From contig NC_034424.1 of NCBI RefSeq assembly GCF_002078875.1, positions 5,858,216-5,922,215 of the forward strand: a stretch of DNA of 64,000 nt, read 5' to 3'. The notes under the pieces were generated by a model. It was not told the DNA's origin. It ran no database searches and saw nothing but the letters and a program-made list of their open reading frames with translations. Of this stretch, positions 9,181-22,341 are shown one piece after another. This DNA is from Numida meleagris (taxonomy: Eukaryota > Chordata > Aves > Galliformes > Numididae). Both the position numbers and the translations under genes were made by a program. How positions within the stretch are numbered: position 1 is the first letter of the stretch; each line of letters starts with the position of its first letter.

Positions 9181-12100
9181 GCCCCCTCGGAGGAGATGGA
9201 CGGAACGGGGGTGGGAGCGCTGCGTGCGGTGGCTCCCCAGCCCCTCTGTCTGTGGGGTTGTCCTCCGAGCCGGCTCTTCCCCCACCCCATGGGTGCTCTG
9301 CGCTGGGTGCTGCGAAGTTCCCGTTGGGAAAGCACCCCAGCAACAACGGGAGCTGTTGTTCGTCAATCTCCCCTCGCTGCGTAAGGCGCTTTTGGTTCCT
9401 CTCTTGGCTTTTGCTTCTCGGTAGGACTGCTCCAAGGCTCTTAACTCTTTAAACGCAGCGAGGGGAACGTGGAGCTGCTGGGTGGTCTGCAGGCCTTGGG
9501 CAGCGGGAACACAGCTCCTGGATCAGAGCAAAGTGTGCTGAGCTGCGTGCCATGGGCACCAGAGTCTGGTGGGGTCCCCTCCCTGAGCTGAGGGTTTGCC
9601 CCATCCCTGCCTTGGCTTTGCTTATGGTGTTCCTCCTGGCTGAGAGCCATTCTGAGGGTGAAAAGAAGGTTTTAACCTTGAAGCAACCATGGAGAGGGTT
9701 TTTAGGGTCACTTTTAAATGGAGTTGGTGGTGCCTTGCTGATACAGGCAGTGGCCTCTTTGTATTAGAGGTGTGGAAATCAGAGCTGCACCAGCTGGGAG
9801 CCCAGAGGAGGTGCTGGGCTTGCTTTGCTTTCCCCTTGTATTAACTGGGCAAGGGGAAGTGCCAGTGTGTTCCTCCCAGCAGGGCTGAGAGCTGAGGTGG
9901 AGGTTATGTAGGTCACTGGGGAGGGAACTTGGTGATTGCAAACCAGGACGTGCTGCAGGGTAATAGGAGCACTTGGCTAAAATAGAGCCTTTGAAACAGA
10001 CTCATCGAAGGTGGATGAGGTGCCCCACCAAAGGGGCAGGTGGTCTTCAAGTGGTCCCATAGGGAATGCTGTCCCCTTGGATTGGAAGGAAGGCTGCTGC
10101 ACTCATCACTGCAGTTCTGCTGCTTCAGGGCTGTCCTGCAGCCTGGTGTGGGGTGGCTATGGGATCCTCCTGCAGGCAGCAGCTGTGGGGCTGAGCTGCA
10201 ATGCTGTGCACGCTGCAGAATTATTCCCAGTGCTGTGCCCTGGAACTGGGGGATCCTCCTCCTCCCACGCAGGGCACAAGCTCCTAGCCCTCCCAAAGCA
10301 GCCGTCGTTTCTGGCAGGCTGTTCCTCTGGGTGAGGACTGGATGACAAAAATGAAACTAGCTACATAACTTCCCCTGCTCTTGGAGATGGGAGCTACTTG
10401 TTTGTGTCCTTGCTGTCCTGTGTGTTGGCTCAGTGCTGGGAGGGGGGATTGGAGCAGCTCAAGTTGCAAAGCGGCTGCCCGCAGACCCTGAGCAGACATT
10501 GCAGCATAGCAGCTCTGGGTGATGAGCCCCATGGTGATGCACTGTGCTCACTCTGTGCTGGTGGTGGGGGCTGCTGTGAGCAGCCATTCAGGGAAGCAGC
10601 TCCTGTCTCCCACCCTGCTGCAGTGCAGAGCTGGCTGGCTGTGGCTGGAGTCAGGGAGGGAGCTTCTCAAGCCCTGACCCGCACCAGGGCTACAAACCAG
10701 GAAAGTTACTTCTCATAAAAATGAATCCCATGGTCCACATTCCTATCAGGCGTAATCTCATTGTCTCATCCCAACAATTAGCTCCTGCCCAGCCCTGTTT
10801 TCCTGGCTGATTTCTACCCCAGAGCTCTCACTAGGATAAGGGTCTTTGGCAGATGATGTCTGGAGTGCATACGTGCTGCTGAGAGCCAGCTGAGCTCGGC
10901 ATTGGATTCTTTCTTCCAGCCTCAAGAGCTCCTCTGGGATCCCCTCCGGGCTGTTCCCATCTTCCTGGGAATGGCAATCACATTGTTCTGCCTCGTGCAT
11001 CAAGGTGGCAGGCCTAATCCAGCACAGATTAGTTCCAACCTGGTTTCACCTCCTAATGCGCCGGGCTGTGGGGAGCAGGTGCCTGCTGCTCGTGTCTGGG
11101 ACAGGCACGAGCATCCCTCGGCCCTTTCCCAGCTTCTGCAGGCAGGGAAACAGCCCCAGGAGAGCCTGGCTTGATGGCTGGAGCCTTTCTGGGGAGTGGG
11201 GAAGGATCTGGCTTTGCTCAGATTGTTTTGCAAGTCACTGAGACTTGTGGGGCTGGATTTCCTTGCCTGGAAATGTCTCTTTCTCCAAGAAAGAGCAAGA
11301 GCTGGGGAGTGGCTGGGCTTATTTTTAAGCAGTTCTTATTAATAGAACAAGCCCCTTAAAATGGGAATATTAGCAAAGGGCTCTGGGAGGGACTTCAGCT
11401 GCTTGGGCTGTGACTTGAGTCACCGGCCCTGGGGACTGAATTCCTGTGCACCATTGTGAGCTCTGGCCTTATCGCTGTCGCAGGGCAGCTGGCATACAGT
11501 GTGCTGGGTGGAATGCCTTTGAAATATGCTGCTCCCTTCAGTCTGGAACAGCTGAAGTTCCTCTGTGAGTGAAATGCATGGTGTCTGGGTGGCAGGTGTG
11601 TGCTCAGTGTTCCCCATCCTACACTGTACCCTGCTGTGAGACCCCAGGCACGTTTCCCTCAGCTGCCCCATGGAGATGCAACTGTCCTTCTGCCTTCCCC
11701 TTCTCTCCTCTCCTATGCCTCGTCCTGCCCATGTGCACAGCTCCTACAGGGCAGGAGGGAGCTGTGACCTGATGATGCTCTGGCTCGATTTTGGTTCCCA
11801 GGGAGGTTTGGCAATCCCCTCTTACAGAGGCTGTTCAGTGGGTAACACGACTCTGCTCTCTGGTGACTTCAGCAGGCTGAGCCCAGGTCTCAAAGCCCAA
11901 TTGTCCCTTTGTGCTGGGCTGGCACATGATACCCCTGGGTAGAAATAGCCGAAATAAAAAAAAAAAGTGAGTTGGCTGAAGGGAATGAAAGAAGGAACTG
12001 GGAACACTGTTATTCCCCACATCTTTCAGCTTGAGCTGATGCCCATGGTGTGGAAGAGAGCCTGTGTCTCAGGGGTTCAGTTACCAGGGTCCCTGGTGTC

Positions 12101-15100
12101 CCATGTGGAGTCTGCAAGGTAGCAGACATGTCTGTCCTGGTGGGCTTCCTGGGAAACCTTTGTTTGGCTGCACATAAAAACTTGCCTGAAGGGTGGGGAT
12201 GGGGTTGGGGTGGTGACATTAGCCACAAGAGATGTTGTCCCAGTACTACCAGTGCTAGAGATCCTCTTACAGGGATGCCTTCCTGCCTCTGTGAGCGTGG
12301 GTAACTGCTGAGTAACGTGCACAGAGCAGGGAACAGCCTCAGCTCTCTCCACTTGAGCCTCTGGAGGGGTTCTATGCTGGACAAGCAGTGCATGAGCTGT
12401 GCAGATGTTAATGACTTCTGCTCTGAAGAATGCAGTGTTGTTTCTGAACACAGATCGAGTCATTAAGTTGCTGGAGTGGGGCGGTGTGGGAGGGCAGGAG
12501 CAGGACCCTGGTGCATGTGGGGCACGGTGGTGGGGCTGGCAGGGCATGCTCTGCTCTGTGCTCTCAGACACCTGGAGAGTTCAGAGTTTTGGGGCTGGGG
12601 ATGAGCTGGGATTTCCTCTCCACACTGAGCAACGTAACAGGAAAAAATGAGTAGACTGAGATAAAGGGAGCCCTGTCCCTTCCCTTTCAGTTCCTGTCCT
12701 CTCTTGGGTGCATGCTGTCCTGCAGACCTTCTGTGTTCTATCTGTTAGCCCTCAGAGTTGACCCAAGAGTTTAAAATCTGAGATGAGTGCTTTTAGCCAT
12801 GAGCAGGAGTCCTTGTTCGGTGTAGGATCTCAATCCTCGTGCTGTGCATGCTTTGAGCAGAGTTGCTGGGAGCTGAAACCTTGGGTGAACATGAAGCAGT
12901 ATGAGGGGTATTGTGCAGGTGGGAAGCCTGAGGCACTGGAGGCAGTGAATGGGAAGGTACGGAGGGGTTAGACTCATTGTTAACCCTCCTGGCACTGTTG
13001 CTCAGATGTGGCTCTGTGAGTTGTGTAGGTCTGCTGGGCAGCGCTGTGTACGTATGGGCCCTCTAGGCTATTGTCCTTTCTTTAACCTTGGGGATACTCT
13101 TTTAATTCTTACAGGAGTTTCTCTGTGACCCAAAGTTCAGTGATGAGGAAGATCTGGAGGAGAAGCTGGCAGTGTTCAAAGGTGAGAGCTGGTCTTCTTT
13201 TCTCCTATTTGCTCTGAGCAGATTCTTTTCCTCAGCACTTCTCCCTTACCAGCCTGAGATTTTCTGCTGAATAACAGGAGGGGCTGAGCTGAGATGGAAA
13301 CCTCCCCCGTATCGGTGGGATGCAGTGAAGCTCCCTGGAGGTGCTGTTCCTACCCAAGTCCTTGCACTTCCCCCAGTTGCTCTCTCAGGGCAGGGACATG
13401 TCACTGCAGACATCCTGCCCACAGGCGGCTGCTGCTGCAGAACCTGCGGCGTGGGAGAGCCCCAAGAGGAAAGCTGCTGTCTCAATATTGAGTCAAGCTG
13501 GCTGCTGTCATGGACGAGGCAGTAGCTGGTGGGAGGACTTCTTCCCTGCTTCCTGAACGAGCGTTTTTCTCCCCCAAAGTTTCTTCAGTCTGCTCTAGTC
13601 CTTTCTGAGCCCTCAGTACTGGAGCCAACAGCACGAATGTCTGCAGTCCTGCCCAAAGCATGTCTAGCTCCACTTTCAGCAAGTGTGGGGCTCAGGTTTG
13701 GGTATCTGCTGGGCTGGGGGCTAGAAGAACAGCTCAAAAGCCTGGTTCTGCAGTGTGTCCTCTGGAGTTCGTCCCCCAGCATACCTGAAGGACAAAATCT
13801 GGCAGGACTGTTCTGAGTGCAGCCAGTTTATTCCCAAGCAGAGGCTGAAAGCAGTTGTTTGCCCCACGGCCTCTGAGAAAACATGCTTTCTGTGTCAGTG
13901 CCCTCCAGGTTTGTCCTCAGCCTGGCTCCAGCCAAACCAAGCCTGACCTTGCTTCCATTTCAGACGTCATCTGCTATTTCCTTGTGAATTTTGGCTAGAA
14001 AGTCTATCATGGGGAAAGCTGACTGGGGTTTTGCCTTGCCCTGCTGGAGCCTCCTGTGCTCTCCATCCTTTCTGTTGCCCTCTCTGTGGCTTTGGCTCTT
14101 GGCTGTGAAATGGCTTCAGACCACATTCACCTGCTGCACTGTGGGTTCCTCCATGGGCTGCACATGGAGATCTGCTCTGTGTGGGCTGCAGGGGGTCTGC
14201 CTGCTCCATCATGGGCTCTCCCAGCTGCTGTTGCAAACAGCTTTGTCCCTTTCTTAAATATACTCAGAGTGCAACCAGCATCTCTCGTGGCTCAGCTCTG
14301 GCCCAGCAGTGTGTCCCTTGTGGAGCTGGCTCTGATCTGACAAGATCCTCAGGTGGATGTGGCCCCTCTGCTACCAAAGCCTTGCCATGTAAACCCCACC
14401 CGGGCTGCAGCCCTTCTTTATTTTCCCATCACGACTGGGGCTCTTCAGACATTGCAGCCATCGGTCATGGGCACAGAATTCCCTGTAACAAGAGCCCTTG
14501 GCATCTCCTCCTGCTGCCTCCTGAGTTTGCCTCTGTGGCTGTCCTGCTCTGCAACACCGCCTCCATCTCCTCCAACAATGGCTCATTGTGTGAGGGGGGA
14601 GCATTTCTCTGCCGGTCCTTCTGCTCCCCTCCCCAGCGGGAGCCCTGGGAGCCCCTGTATGCTCTGTGTAAATGCAGTTGCACTCAAGTGTTTCTGTAAA
14701 TGCAGTTGAGAGGGGAGGGACTGCAGCACAGCTTTGCCAATCCTGCCAAATCCCTGCAGCTGGGATGGGAGGGAAAAACAAATGTGTGAGCTGAGGCTTA
14801 ACACATGGTGATGTAAAGCTGCCTCTGTTCTCCATGCCTTTGGCTCAGAGTCAGCTGAGGGGAAAGGAAAACATGTGCTGGGCGCAGAGATGGCAGAGCA
14901 GGGGTTGTGTCCCCAAGCACTGACCCCTGCCTGGGGAGGCAGCAGTTCATTTGCACAAGGTCATTGCAATGAGCAGGGGACATCGAGGATCACAGTGGCT
15001 CCTGAGCACATGTGTGACAGCCCCAGTTTCACCTAGAATGAGTTGCTTGGTGCTCAAAGATGGATGCTTGTTCCTGTCTAAAGCATGCACTGCTTTGCTT

Positions 15101-18100
15101 AGTGCCTGTACTCCTATAGACCCGTTCTGTTGAGCCCATGACAGCAGTCCACTATGTGAAGCTATGCTGAGCAGCTCCTCTGCCTCCTGCCTGGGGCTGC
15201 ATGCCAGCCTGGTTCACCCAGCACAGGTCCTGGGGCAGGCTCCAATGTGTGAAATATCCCTGCTTCCCTTCGGCTCCCTAAATTACCCTGCCACTTCTCA
15301 GTTCACGCTCATCTGCTTGCTGGTGTCCCTGGAACCATGGCAAAGGGATTCTTCCCTTTGGGGAGAGGAGCAGCCTGGGAGCTCTCAACTAATTTGAGTC
15401 CTTAGAGGCTCTTCTGGGGGCTGAGTGCTAACTGCAGGGCAAGTGGAGATCTCTCCAGCTGTGCATGGATGGATGATGGCAGCAGGCATCTTGCTCTTTT
15501 ATTTAGCAGAATTGAGGTGACGGAGGCAAGGAGCCCTGTGGTGCAAGGAACTGCGTGGTCTGCAAGATGGACAAATCCTTGCCTGAAAAGCTTACAGTCT
15601 AAATGGGGAAGAGCTAGCAAGGAAGAGGAGGGGTAGGAAATACAGGTGTGCCTCTGCAAGGATTAGAAGCAGCACAGGACTGACATCCTGCTTTCCTGGC
15701 TCAGCTCAGTGCTCTGTCGTGGCATCCCAGCTTTCTTCCTGCAGAGCTGTCCAGGCTGCTGTCTGCAGGCTCTGCATTTCTCTGGGGACACTGGAGCTGC
15801 CTGGTTTGGGGAGGTTTGACCCCAGTCTAGGAGGGCAAACAGCAGTTCCTGTGTCTCTGCTCCTAGGAGCAATTTTGGTTTTGCCCTCTTCATGTGGTCC
15901 TTGAGCATCTCTGCTGGTAGGCGCTGCTCCGGAGCACAGCATGGTGTCAGGAGGGCCGGGGAGTTTGTTCCTTGCTATTGCAGGAAACGACGTCATTTAA
16001 TCCCCTCCTAATCCGATCAAGCTTTGTCTTGGGAGTGCTCAGGGTTTTGCTTTTCTTACTACTCCTTCTGGGAGGTTGTCCCAGAGCTTTGTTTTTTCTG
16101 GCTGGAAGCCTTTTAAGGCTACTTGTGGCTAGCTGATACCTTGTTCTCATGCCAGTGTTTTCTTCTAGCTCAAACAAAAGCAGCCACAATTAAAGAACAA
16201 TTAACTCTTGAGCCCTGGACTTGAGATAAGGGTGCTAAAACTGGGTCTTGAGATCATCTCCCTGTCTGAACTGCATCAGTCTATGCCCAAACCTCCTGTT
16301 CTACTGCTCTAAGCAGGCAGTGCTCCAAAGCCCTGCTGCCCCCTGCTCTGGGTCTCCCTGCCAGAGCAGCTCTGACCCGTTAACTTGCTTTTGTGTCTCT
16401 TCCAGAGAAGTACATGGAGTTTGACCTGAACAACCAAGGCGAGATTGGTGAGTGACACAAGGACACTGTTACTGGGCTGGAAGAGCAGCAGCCTGCTGAG
16501 GGTGTCTGCTGCTGCCTGCTGCTCCCCTTTGCAATTGGGATTCTGGGGAGGAAAATCATGGGCTGCTCTTGAGACCAGCCTTGCTCAGCTCCTGGTCCCC
16601 AGCTGGGGGCTTCCTGGCTGTGCAGCCCCTGCCCTTGGCTTTCTCAGCCTCTCCCCTGCTTTGGGATCTCAGTTTTTTCAGTGCTGATCTCCTCCTGACT
16701 CTTCGCTTAGCATTTCTGCTCTTAATGATTTATTCTGTTTCTCCAGAGACTCAGGCCTTTTCCTTTTCAATCCTCAGCATTTCCAGAGCAGGGAAGCTGC
16801 AGGGCTTGGGCTGTCATGAGCTTTGCCTGGCTGGAGGAGGAAGCTGTGTAAAACCATGAGCACTTGTGGTGTGGAGAAGCACTTGTTTGCTGGGAGGGAG
16901 GTGGAGGGAAAAGGGGAACTGGGCATGTGGCCTGGCAGAAAGGCCCTGCTTTAGGACTGGAAAGCAGAAGTGAAGGAAAGATGCAGGTTTCTCCAGGCCC
17001 GGAGCAGGCACTTAAAGGCAAGCACTTGCATTTAGCCCTTGCAGGAGGCTCCTGCCTCACTCCCCTCCTCCACCAGCCCTTGAAATCAGGCCGGGGAGCT
17101 AGAGGAGCTTGGCCCTGCTGTGCTGCCCTTCCGGGGGGGAAGGGGCCACAGGTCTCTGTGGCTTGGTGAGAGCAATGAAAGGAAATGGCCTGCAGTGCTG
17201 GGCAGGAGCGCTTGCTCCCTGAGCCTCTTTGTCTCCAGCTTTAATCTCAGTGTTGCTTTCTCCCTCTGCATCCTTGTGATTCTTGGCACTGCTTTCTGAG
17301 CTCGATAGCAGTGTCCCTGCATGCCTCTTGAGCACTGTCCTTCTGCAACAATATGCTTTTCTTTTATTCTTGAGCTGCATGAATAGGAAGTGCTGTTCCT
17401 TGCTGCCTGTGCAGCAATGGGGCTGCACTGAGGGCTTCTCTCTGCTTTCAGCTGACAGCTTCATGCCATCAGCCCTGGTGAGGAGGTGAGCCGGGAGCTC
17501 CAGTCTGTGCCTCCAGGTTGGTCTGGGTGCAGTAGTTATCCTTCAATAGTGCTGATGTCTCACTCTTGCAGATTTGATGTCTGTCAAAAGAATGATGGAG
17601 AAGATGGGGGCTCCAAAGACCCACCTAGAGCTGAAGAAGATGATCTCTGAGGTGACCGGAGGGGTTAGCGAGACCATCTCCTACCAGGACTTCGTTAATG
17701 TGATGCTTGGCAAACGCTCTGCTGTACTTAAACTGTGAGTGCTATCCAGGAAAGGACGGGGGAGGTGCTGGGGGAGCTGGGAAGCAGAATCTCTCCCGCT
17801 TGGCAGAGCTGGAGCTGTGCCTGTTGGGTGGGTGTGGTGGGAGAGGAGGACCCTTGTACAAGGGGAGGCAGGACTTGAGCAGTAAATGATGGTCTTGCTG
17901 GCTCCTATAACCCGCAGGATGCTCCCTCCCTGCCTGATTTTTTTGGAAACTTGGGCAGTAAGTGGAGAGAGGACACCAGCTTGGGACAGCTGGCTTGTGC
18001 TAGGGAGGTTTGCTCTGCTACCAGCTGCCAGCACTCGCCTCCCACGGCCTCCTCTGCCCTCTCAACGGGGCTCTCAAAGTCCTGCTGTAACAAATAGCTT

Positions 18101-19235
18101 CCCACCGCTTGCTTGGCTCCCTCTGGAAGCGGGGTGGGTTCTCTTGGCTCCATCTCCGCCCCATTGAAGCCTGTATTTTCCTTTCTCAGCCACAGAGGCT
18201 GATCCTGCTTTTGTCTGCAACCACCATGAATAGGAGCCGCTCCTCTCCGTGCCCCCTGCCCCTTTCTGAAGGCAGCTTTAGAAAGGCAGCCAGCTTTCTG
18301 GGCAGGTTGGGAGGAAGGATGTTGGAGCACGTTCCCTCTGAGCTGCTACATTCTTCTGGCAATCTCTTCTCTCCCCCCACAGTGCCCTGTGTCTGCACGT
18401 CGGGATGCTCCTTTTCCAAGCACACGCTCTTCTGACAACTCTGCTCTTCTCTTCATTGAAGCAGGCTGAGCCTGCAGCCTGCCCTAGTATCGTCTATTCT
18501 TCCTCCCAACTGCAGCAGCTTTCACAGATGGGTCCCTTCTTTTGCTAACAAACAGATGCCCCATTGTGTGTTGAGCAGTGTTTAGAGTAGGAGCAGAAAT
18601 GTAAAACTTGTCCCAAGAGCAGTGCACTCCTTTGATCCAGCGTGGCAGCTGGCATTCCCAGCGTAGCTGCAGTCCTCAGGGAGGAAGGCAGCGCTGGTGG
18701 TTGCAAAATGCTTGGGATTCTTCTAGCTACTGCCTTGCTCCTTGTCTCTGCCCTCTTTTCTGGCTGTAATTGCTGTTGCTTGGTTTGGCTTTTGAACGTT
18801 CTGCTGTATGGTTATGCACAAGGTGGGCCAGGGATGGTGCTGGTTTTCATGCATCAGGAGCACTTGGCATGCAGTGTGCGCCCAGCGGATTTCGGAAGTG
18901 GCTGTCTAAATAAAACGTGCTAATCCTCTGGGCTCTGAGAGGAAAACCAGCCCAGGCTTTGGGAGCACACTCCCTGAAGCTGCTGGAAAAGCAAAGCTGC
19001 TGGCTGAGCTGGCAGCACTGCCCTCTGTTGGCTTCTGTCCTCTGTTAATTATCAGATGGCCATTGCATAGAAGGTAAGAGAATCCCAAACTTGATGAGTA
19101 AAGACACATCTGCTTTTTTAATATGTATTACCTATTGTGTTTTGCAGGGTCATGATGTTTGAAGGAAAAGCCAATGAAAGCAACCCAAAACCTTCTGGTC
19201 CACCTCCGGAGAGAGATATAGCCAGCCTCCCTTGA
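9026..19235 (+). CDS. AIF1L: Allograft inflammatory factor 1-like (EF-hand actin-binding protein), 5 coding exons
   Basis: Small cytoplasmic EF-hand protein of the AIF1/IBA1 family, which binds and bundles actin and acts in membrane ruffles. Exons: 9026-9103, 13115-13181, 16406-16447, 17572-17734, 19148-19235. They sum to 438 nt, 145 residues plus TGA (19233-19235). From exon 2 the protein follows human AIF1L closely: [58 protein letters not shown] and the C-terminal [11 protein letters not shown]. The start at 9026 has G at -3 and G at +4. The frame stays open upstream to 8759, so an N-terminal extension is not formally excluded. The first exon ([10 protein letters not shown]...) does not look like the usual family N-terminus. 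AIF1L is preferred to AIF1 because of [16 protein letters not shown] and the neighbours. Confidence 0.95.
9104..13114 (+). other. AIF1L intron 1 (4.0 kb)
   Basis: The first few hundred bases continue the CpG-rich promoter region. The rest is ordinary intron with GC-rich stretches and an A11 run at about 11957. I looked for an exon encoding the family segment GGKAFGLLKA and saw none. Confidence 0.7.
13182..16405 (+). other. AIF1L intron 2 (3.2 kb)
   Basis: No coding exon, repeat family or RNA gene is recognisable. It ends in a pyrimidine-rich TCTTCCAG acceptor at 16405. Open frames on either strand look random. Confidence 0.7.
16448..17571 (+). other. AIF1L intron 3 (1.1 kb)
   Basis: It separates codons inside the first EF-hand loop, after ...GEI. 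Nothing else is recognisable. Confidence 0.75.
17735..19147 (+). other. AIF1L intron 4 (1.4 kb)
   Basis: Ordinary intron between the CT of a split Leu codon and the G of exon 5. No feature is recognised. Confidence 0.75.
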
Positions 19236-21185
19236 AGAGGACAGGCTGGAAAATTGGCACTGTTTGCTTTGCTGGTCTGTAACAGAGGTTACCTGTGCTT
19301 TGTTACTCTTTACTGTGAACAGTCCTAGTTTTCAACTAACCTGCCTTAGAGGAACAGCAAGGGAAGCTGGTAACCCCAGCTCGCATCTTTCTGCAGCATC
19401 CCTTAGCTAACTTGATTTTCTAGACAGAAGCTGTAGCACCAAGTATAATGTGAGACCAAAAAAAAATCCTGTGATCTTAATTCTTTGCTCTGCCCTTGCA
19501 TTTCTCAGCTAAGAAGGAGCTTTCCACCCAGCTGATGGATTCAGAGCTGTGCTTGTCACAACAGGTTCCTGAAGAGCCTTGCTATGAGACACAATGCTTC
19601 ACTGGCAAAGCCCCTACAGCAGCTTCATGGCTGCAAATAAGTGCCTTCTGTTCTGTCCTGTGCTTCCTGACTGGACTCTAGATCCTAGTCCTGGACCTGT
19701 GTCCTCATCAGCCCCAGGAGCAAGTTCTACACAACCAGCATGGGATGTCCCTCATGTGCCTGGGTCCTCTACTTCGGGAAGTCCTTTGCCAGCTGCTGAG
19801 GCTGGGATGTTGTAAGGGAACACTTCTCACTGAACTTAGCAGCTAAAGGACATTCATTGGGCTTCACCTTGAACCAAGTGCTTATTACAGGTGTTCAGAT
19901 TTGCAAGTTACTGCTTGAAGTCCCCACCTCCCTGAAAGGCAGTAGGGCCACGGTGCCCTTAGTTCTCAGGTCAGTTTACTGGGCCCTTCCTCTGTAGTTT
20001 GCCCTAGGACAGGATCAAAGCTAACCTGTCAGCAGGAACGTGCTCTGTGAGTAACCATGCAGCCAGTGTCCTGCTAGCTCCTACTAGAACCGAGATTAGA
20101 AATTGTGTCCATTGTATTAATTGCTGGCTACAAGGCAAAGACGAGAACTCTCCATGGGATGCTGTGAACCAAATGCAGACAGACTCAAGGGTGTCTGTGC
20201 AACCCTAATGCATAAATCCAAGTGAGCCATGACTACAGGAATATGTTCTGCAAAGTCTGTTTTCATGTGAGGAAAAGCTACTGGCCCATTGCTGTTTTTA
20301 GCTTTAGGTCCTTCCCCTTGCCCCTTCCTGGTTTGAGTTTGTTCTGCTTTTCCTTGGCCTCTGAGACTTGTTGATCAGCCATAGCAAAAGAGGCAAGCAA
20401 AAGCTCACAGCACTGATCTGCAAAGGAGCAAGCTGCAGTCCTGTCCTGGGGAGGGAGAAGTCTGACACCAGCAAGTGAGGATGATTAAAGCTACTTTAGG
20501 ATCCCCTTCCTGATAAAACTACTTGGATCAGATCAGAAGGGTAATCCCTGAACAAGTTGTCTGTCTGTCCAAGTGTAGAAACAAGCCTGCTGTTATGCCT
20601 TTGCAGCCCCTCAGGAAGGCTTTAGGGGAAATTGGAGCTTCAGTTGGAAGGAAACTAGGTGACCAAACTGTGAGCTTTTCCAAACCAGCTGTGGCTGAGG
20701 ATCTTTATTCATGCAGCTGGTCTCTTTGACTTGCAGACCTCTCTGCACGTGTTTTAGCTTGGTCCCGTGGGACTACCAGACACCCTTCCCTGATGTGTAA
20801 ACCCTAAATCTTACCAACTAAGGATGGCTGTAAGAGTGAACTAAGTGCAGGGACTGTGCTGTCCACACTCTGGTTACTGCAGTGAATCTTGCTCTACACA
20901 CAACTTCTGGAATCCAGATGTTTGTTCTTTGCCCTCTCCCCATTTTTCTTAAATGTTCTTGGCAGCTTTGAACTTTTTAAAATCGGTTTAATAGTTTTTA
21001 AAGGAAAATACGGATGATTAACTTGACTAGGCTTATTGTTCTTGCCAAAGGCTGCACTTTTAAAGAAAAAACATTCTCACTACTGTTCGCGTGAAAACCA
21101 AAACTGTAACGGAGAGAAAAATTGTAAGAACAGCACCAGTCTACTTTAAAGACTGAAAATAAATCTCCTGAAGCCACCCCGTGTC
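19236..21185 (+). other. AIF1L: AIF1L 3' UTR (about 1.9 kb)
   Basis: A single continuous UTR runs from the TGA to the first AATAAA. Its last 250 bases are AU-rich, with several T and A runs at about 20940-21070. No splice pattern or second coding frame is visible. Confidence 0.75.
21158..21163 (+). terminator. AIF1L poly(A) signal AATAAA
   Basis: A canonical AATAAA is followed about 20 bases later by a GT-rich stretch (GTGTCAGTGT), the usual arrangement of cleavage elements. Confidence 0.8.
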
Positions 21186-22200
21186 AGTGTATTCAGTTCA
21201 GTTTCTCTGAAGTTTGGTCCAAATGATTGGTTGCAGATTAGCTGAGCTGTTTTCCAGGTTGGTTAATATAAACCCCTCCAACAGATCCTGGAGGTAGGTT
21301 TGGACTGCCTTCATCTGATTTTTATCAGTAAGAACTGACCCGATGCCTCCGAGTTCATGTTACGAAACACAGAGGGCACCTCCTGAAGGCCAGCCTGACT
21401 TTTTATAAAGAAAATAGGTGCCAGTGCTTGTTCTAAGGAACGAGTGTTTATTGAGAGCAGATGCATGCAGCTCTCTTCTTGTGAGATTACTTTTTTCATC
21501 CTCTCTGCTCTTGAAGCAATTGCCTGAGGTTCGTATCTGATGTGAGTTATCAAAATGGAGACTGGTTCTTCCTGGGGGAACTGCTGGGTGTGATTTATCC
21601 ATGTGTTCCTCAAAAAGACAGCATGGCCCTTAGATCACAGCGTTGTCTGCTTTCTGCTGCATTTAGCCTCTGGGAATGCACCTGCTTTTTGGGCTAGGTG
21701 TGAAAGCTGTTGTTTGGTTAGGAAAGAAAATACAGCATAAGACAGGAGGGAACGTGGCCGTGTTTTGTGTGTGTTCAGGTCACTGCTTTTGTATCTGTGA
21801 AAATCCACATCCTGCCAGTCCTGGAAAACCGAGGTGCCAGCTCCAGAGCTGGAGAGCACCCTCCTCTCCAGGCCCTTGTCTCTCTGTCCTTGCAGGGCAG
21901 AGTGCTGGCGGAGCTGACACCCCCGAGCTCTGGGCAGGAGGAAGCGAGGGAAAGCAGCCCTGCTCTGACAGGCCTGGCGCTGCACCTGCGGGCCCCAGAG
22001 CGCTATGACGCTGTCCTCCCCTCGGAGCTCCCTAGTTTCCAGCTCCACCCCGCACGCTCGGGATGCGTGGGGACCCTGAGCGCTGGATCGTGCCCACCCT
22101 AAGAGAGGCTGCCTCGCAGCCGCAGCAATCCCAATAGCAACCGAAACCGCCCGCAGCTGGGCACTCCCCAAACTCACAATGCACTCAATAAAGGTTTTAT
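21186..22200. other. AIF1L-NUP214 intergenic region
   Basis: GC content climbs towards the NUP214 promoter. On the - strand there is an AATAAA (complement at 21447-21452), and a palindromic AATAAA/TTTATT pair lies at 22187-22201. Two - strand open frames (21311-21613 and 21635-22432) show no family resemblance. A divergent non-coding transcript is possible but not shown. Confidence 0.5.
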
Positions 22201-22326
22201 TAAACAGCGAGGGCGGGCCCAGCAGTGAGACCAGCCCACCGCTGACGCAGTCTGTGCCCGCTGGAGGACTGCCGGCACCTCGGGCCCCCGCCGACCATAG
22301 AGAGGCGGTGCCTAGAGCGGCCCCGA

Positions 22327-22341
22327 CGGAAGCGGAAGTGA
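22327..22341 (+). promoter_or_regulatory. Tandem ETS-family (GABP-type) binding sites
   Basis: CGGAAG is followed immediately by CGGAAGTGA. The second copy matches the CCGGAAGTG consensus used by GABPA/ELK-type factors at housekeeping CpG promoters. It lies about 100 bases before the start codon. Confidence 0.55.

Noticed and set aside
11950..11970. Retroposed sequence suggested by the A11 run in AIF1L intron 1
   Set aside because: There is no gene-like sequence before the A-run and no target-site duplication was seen.
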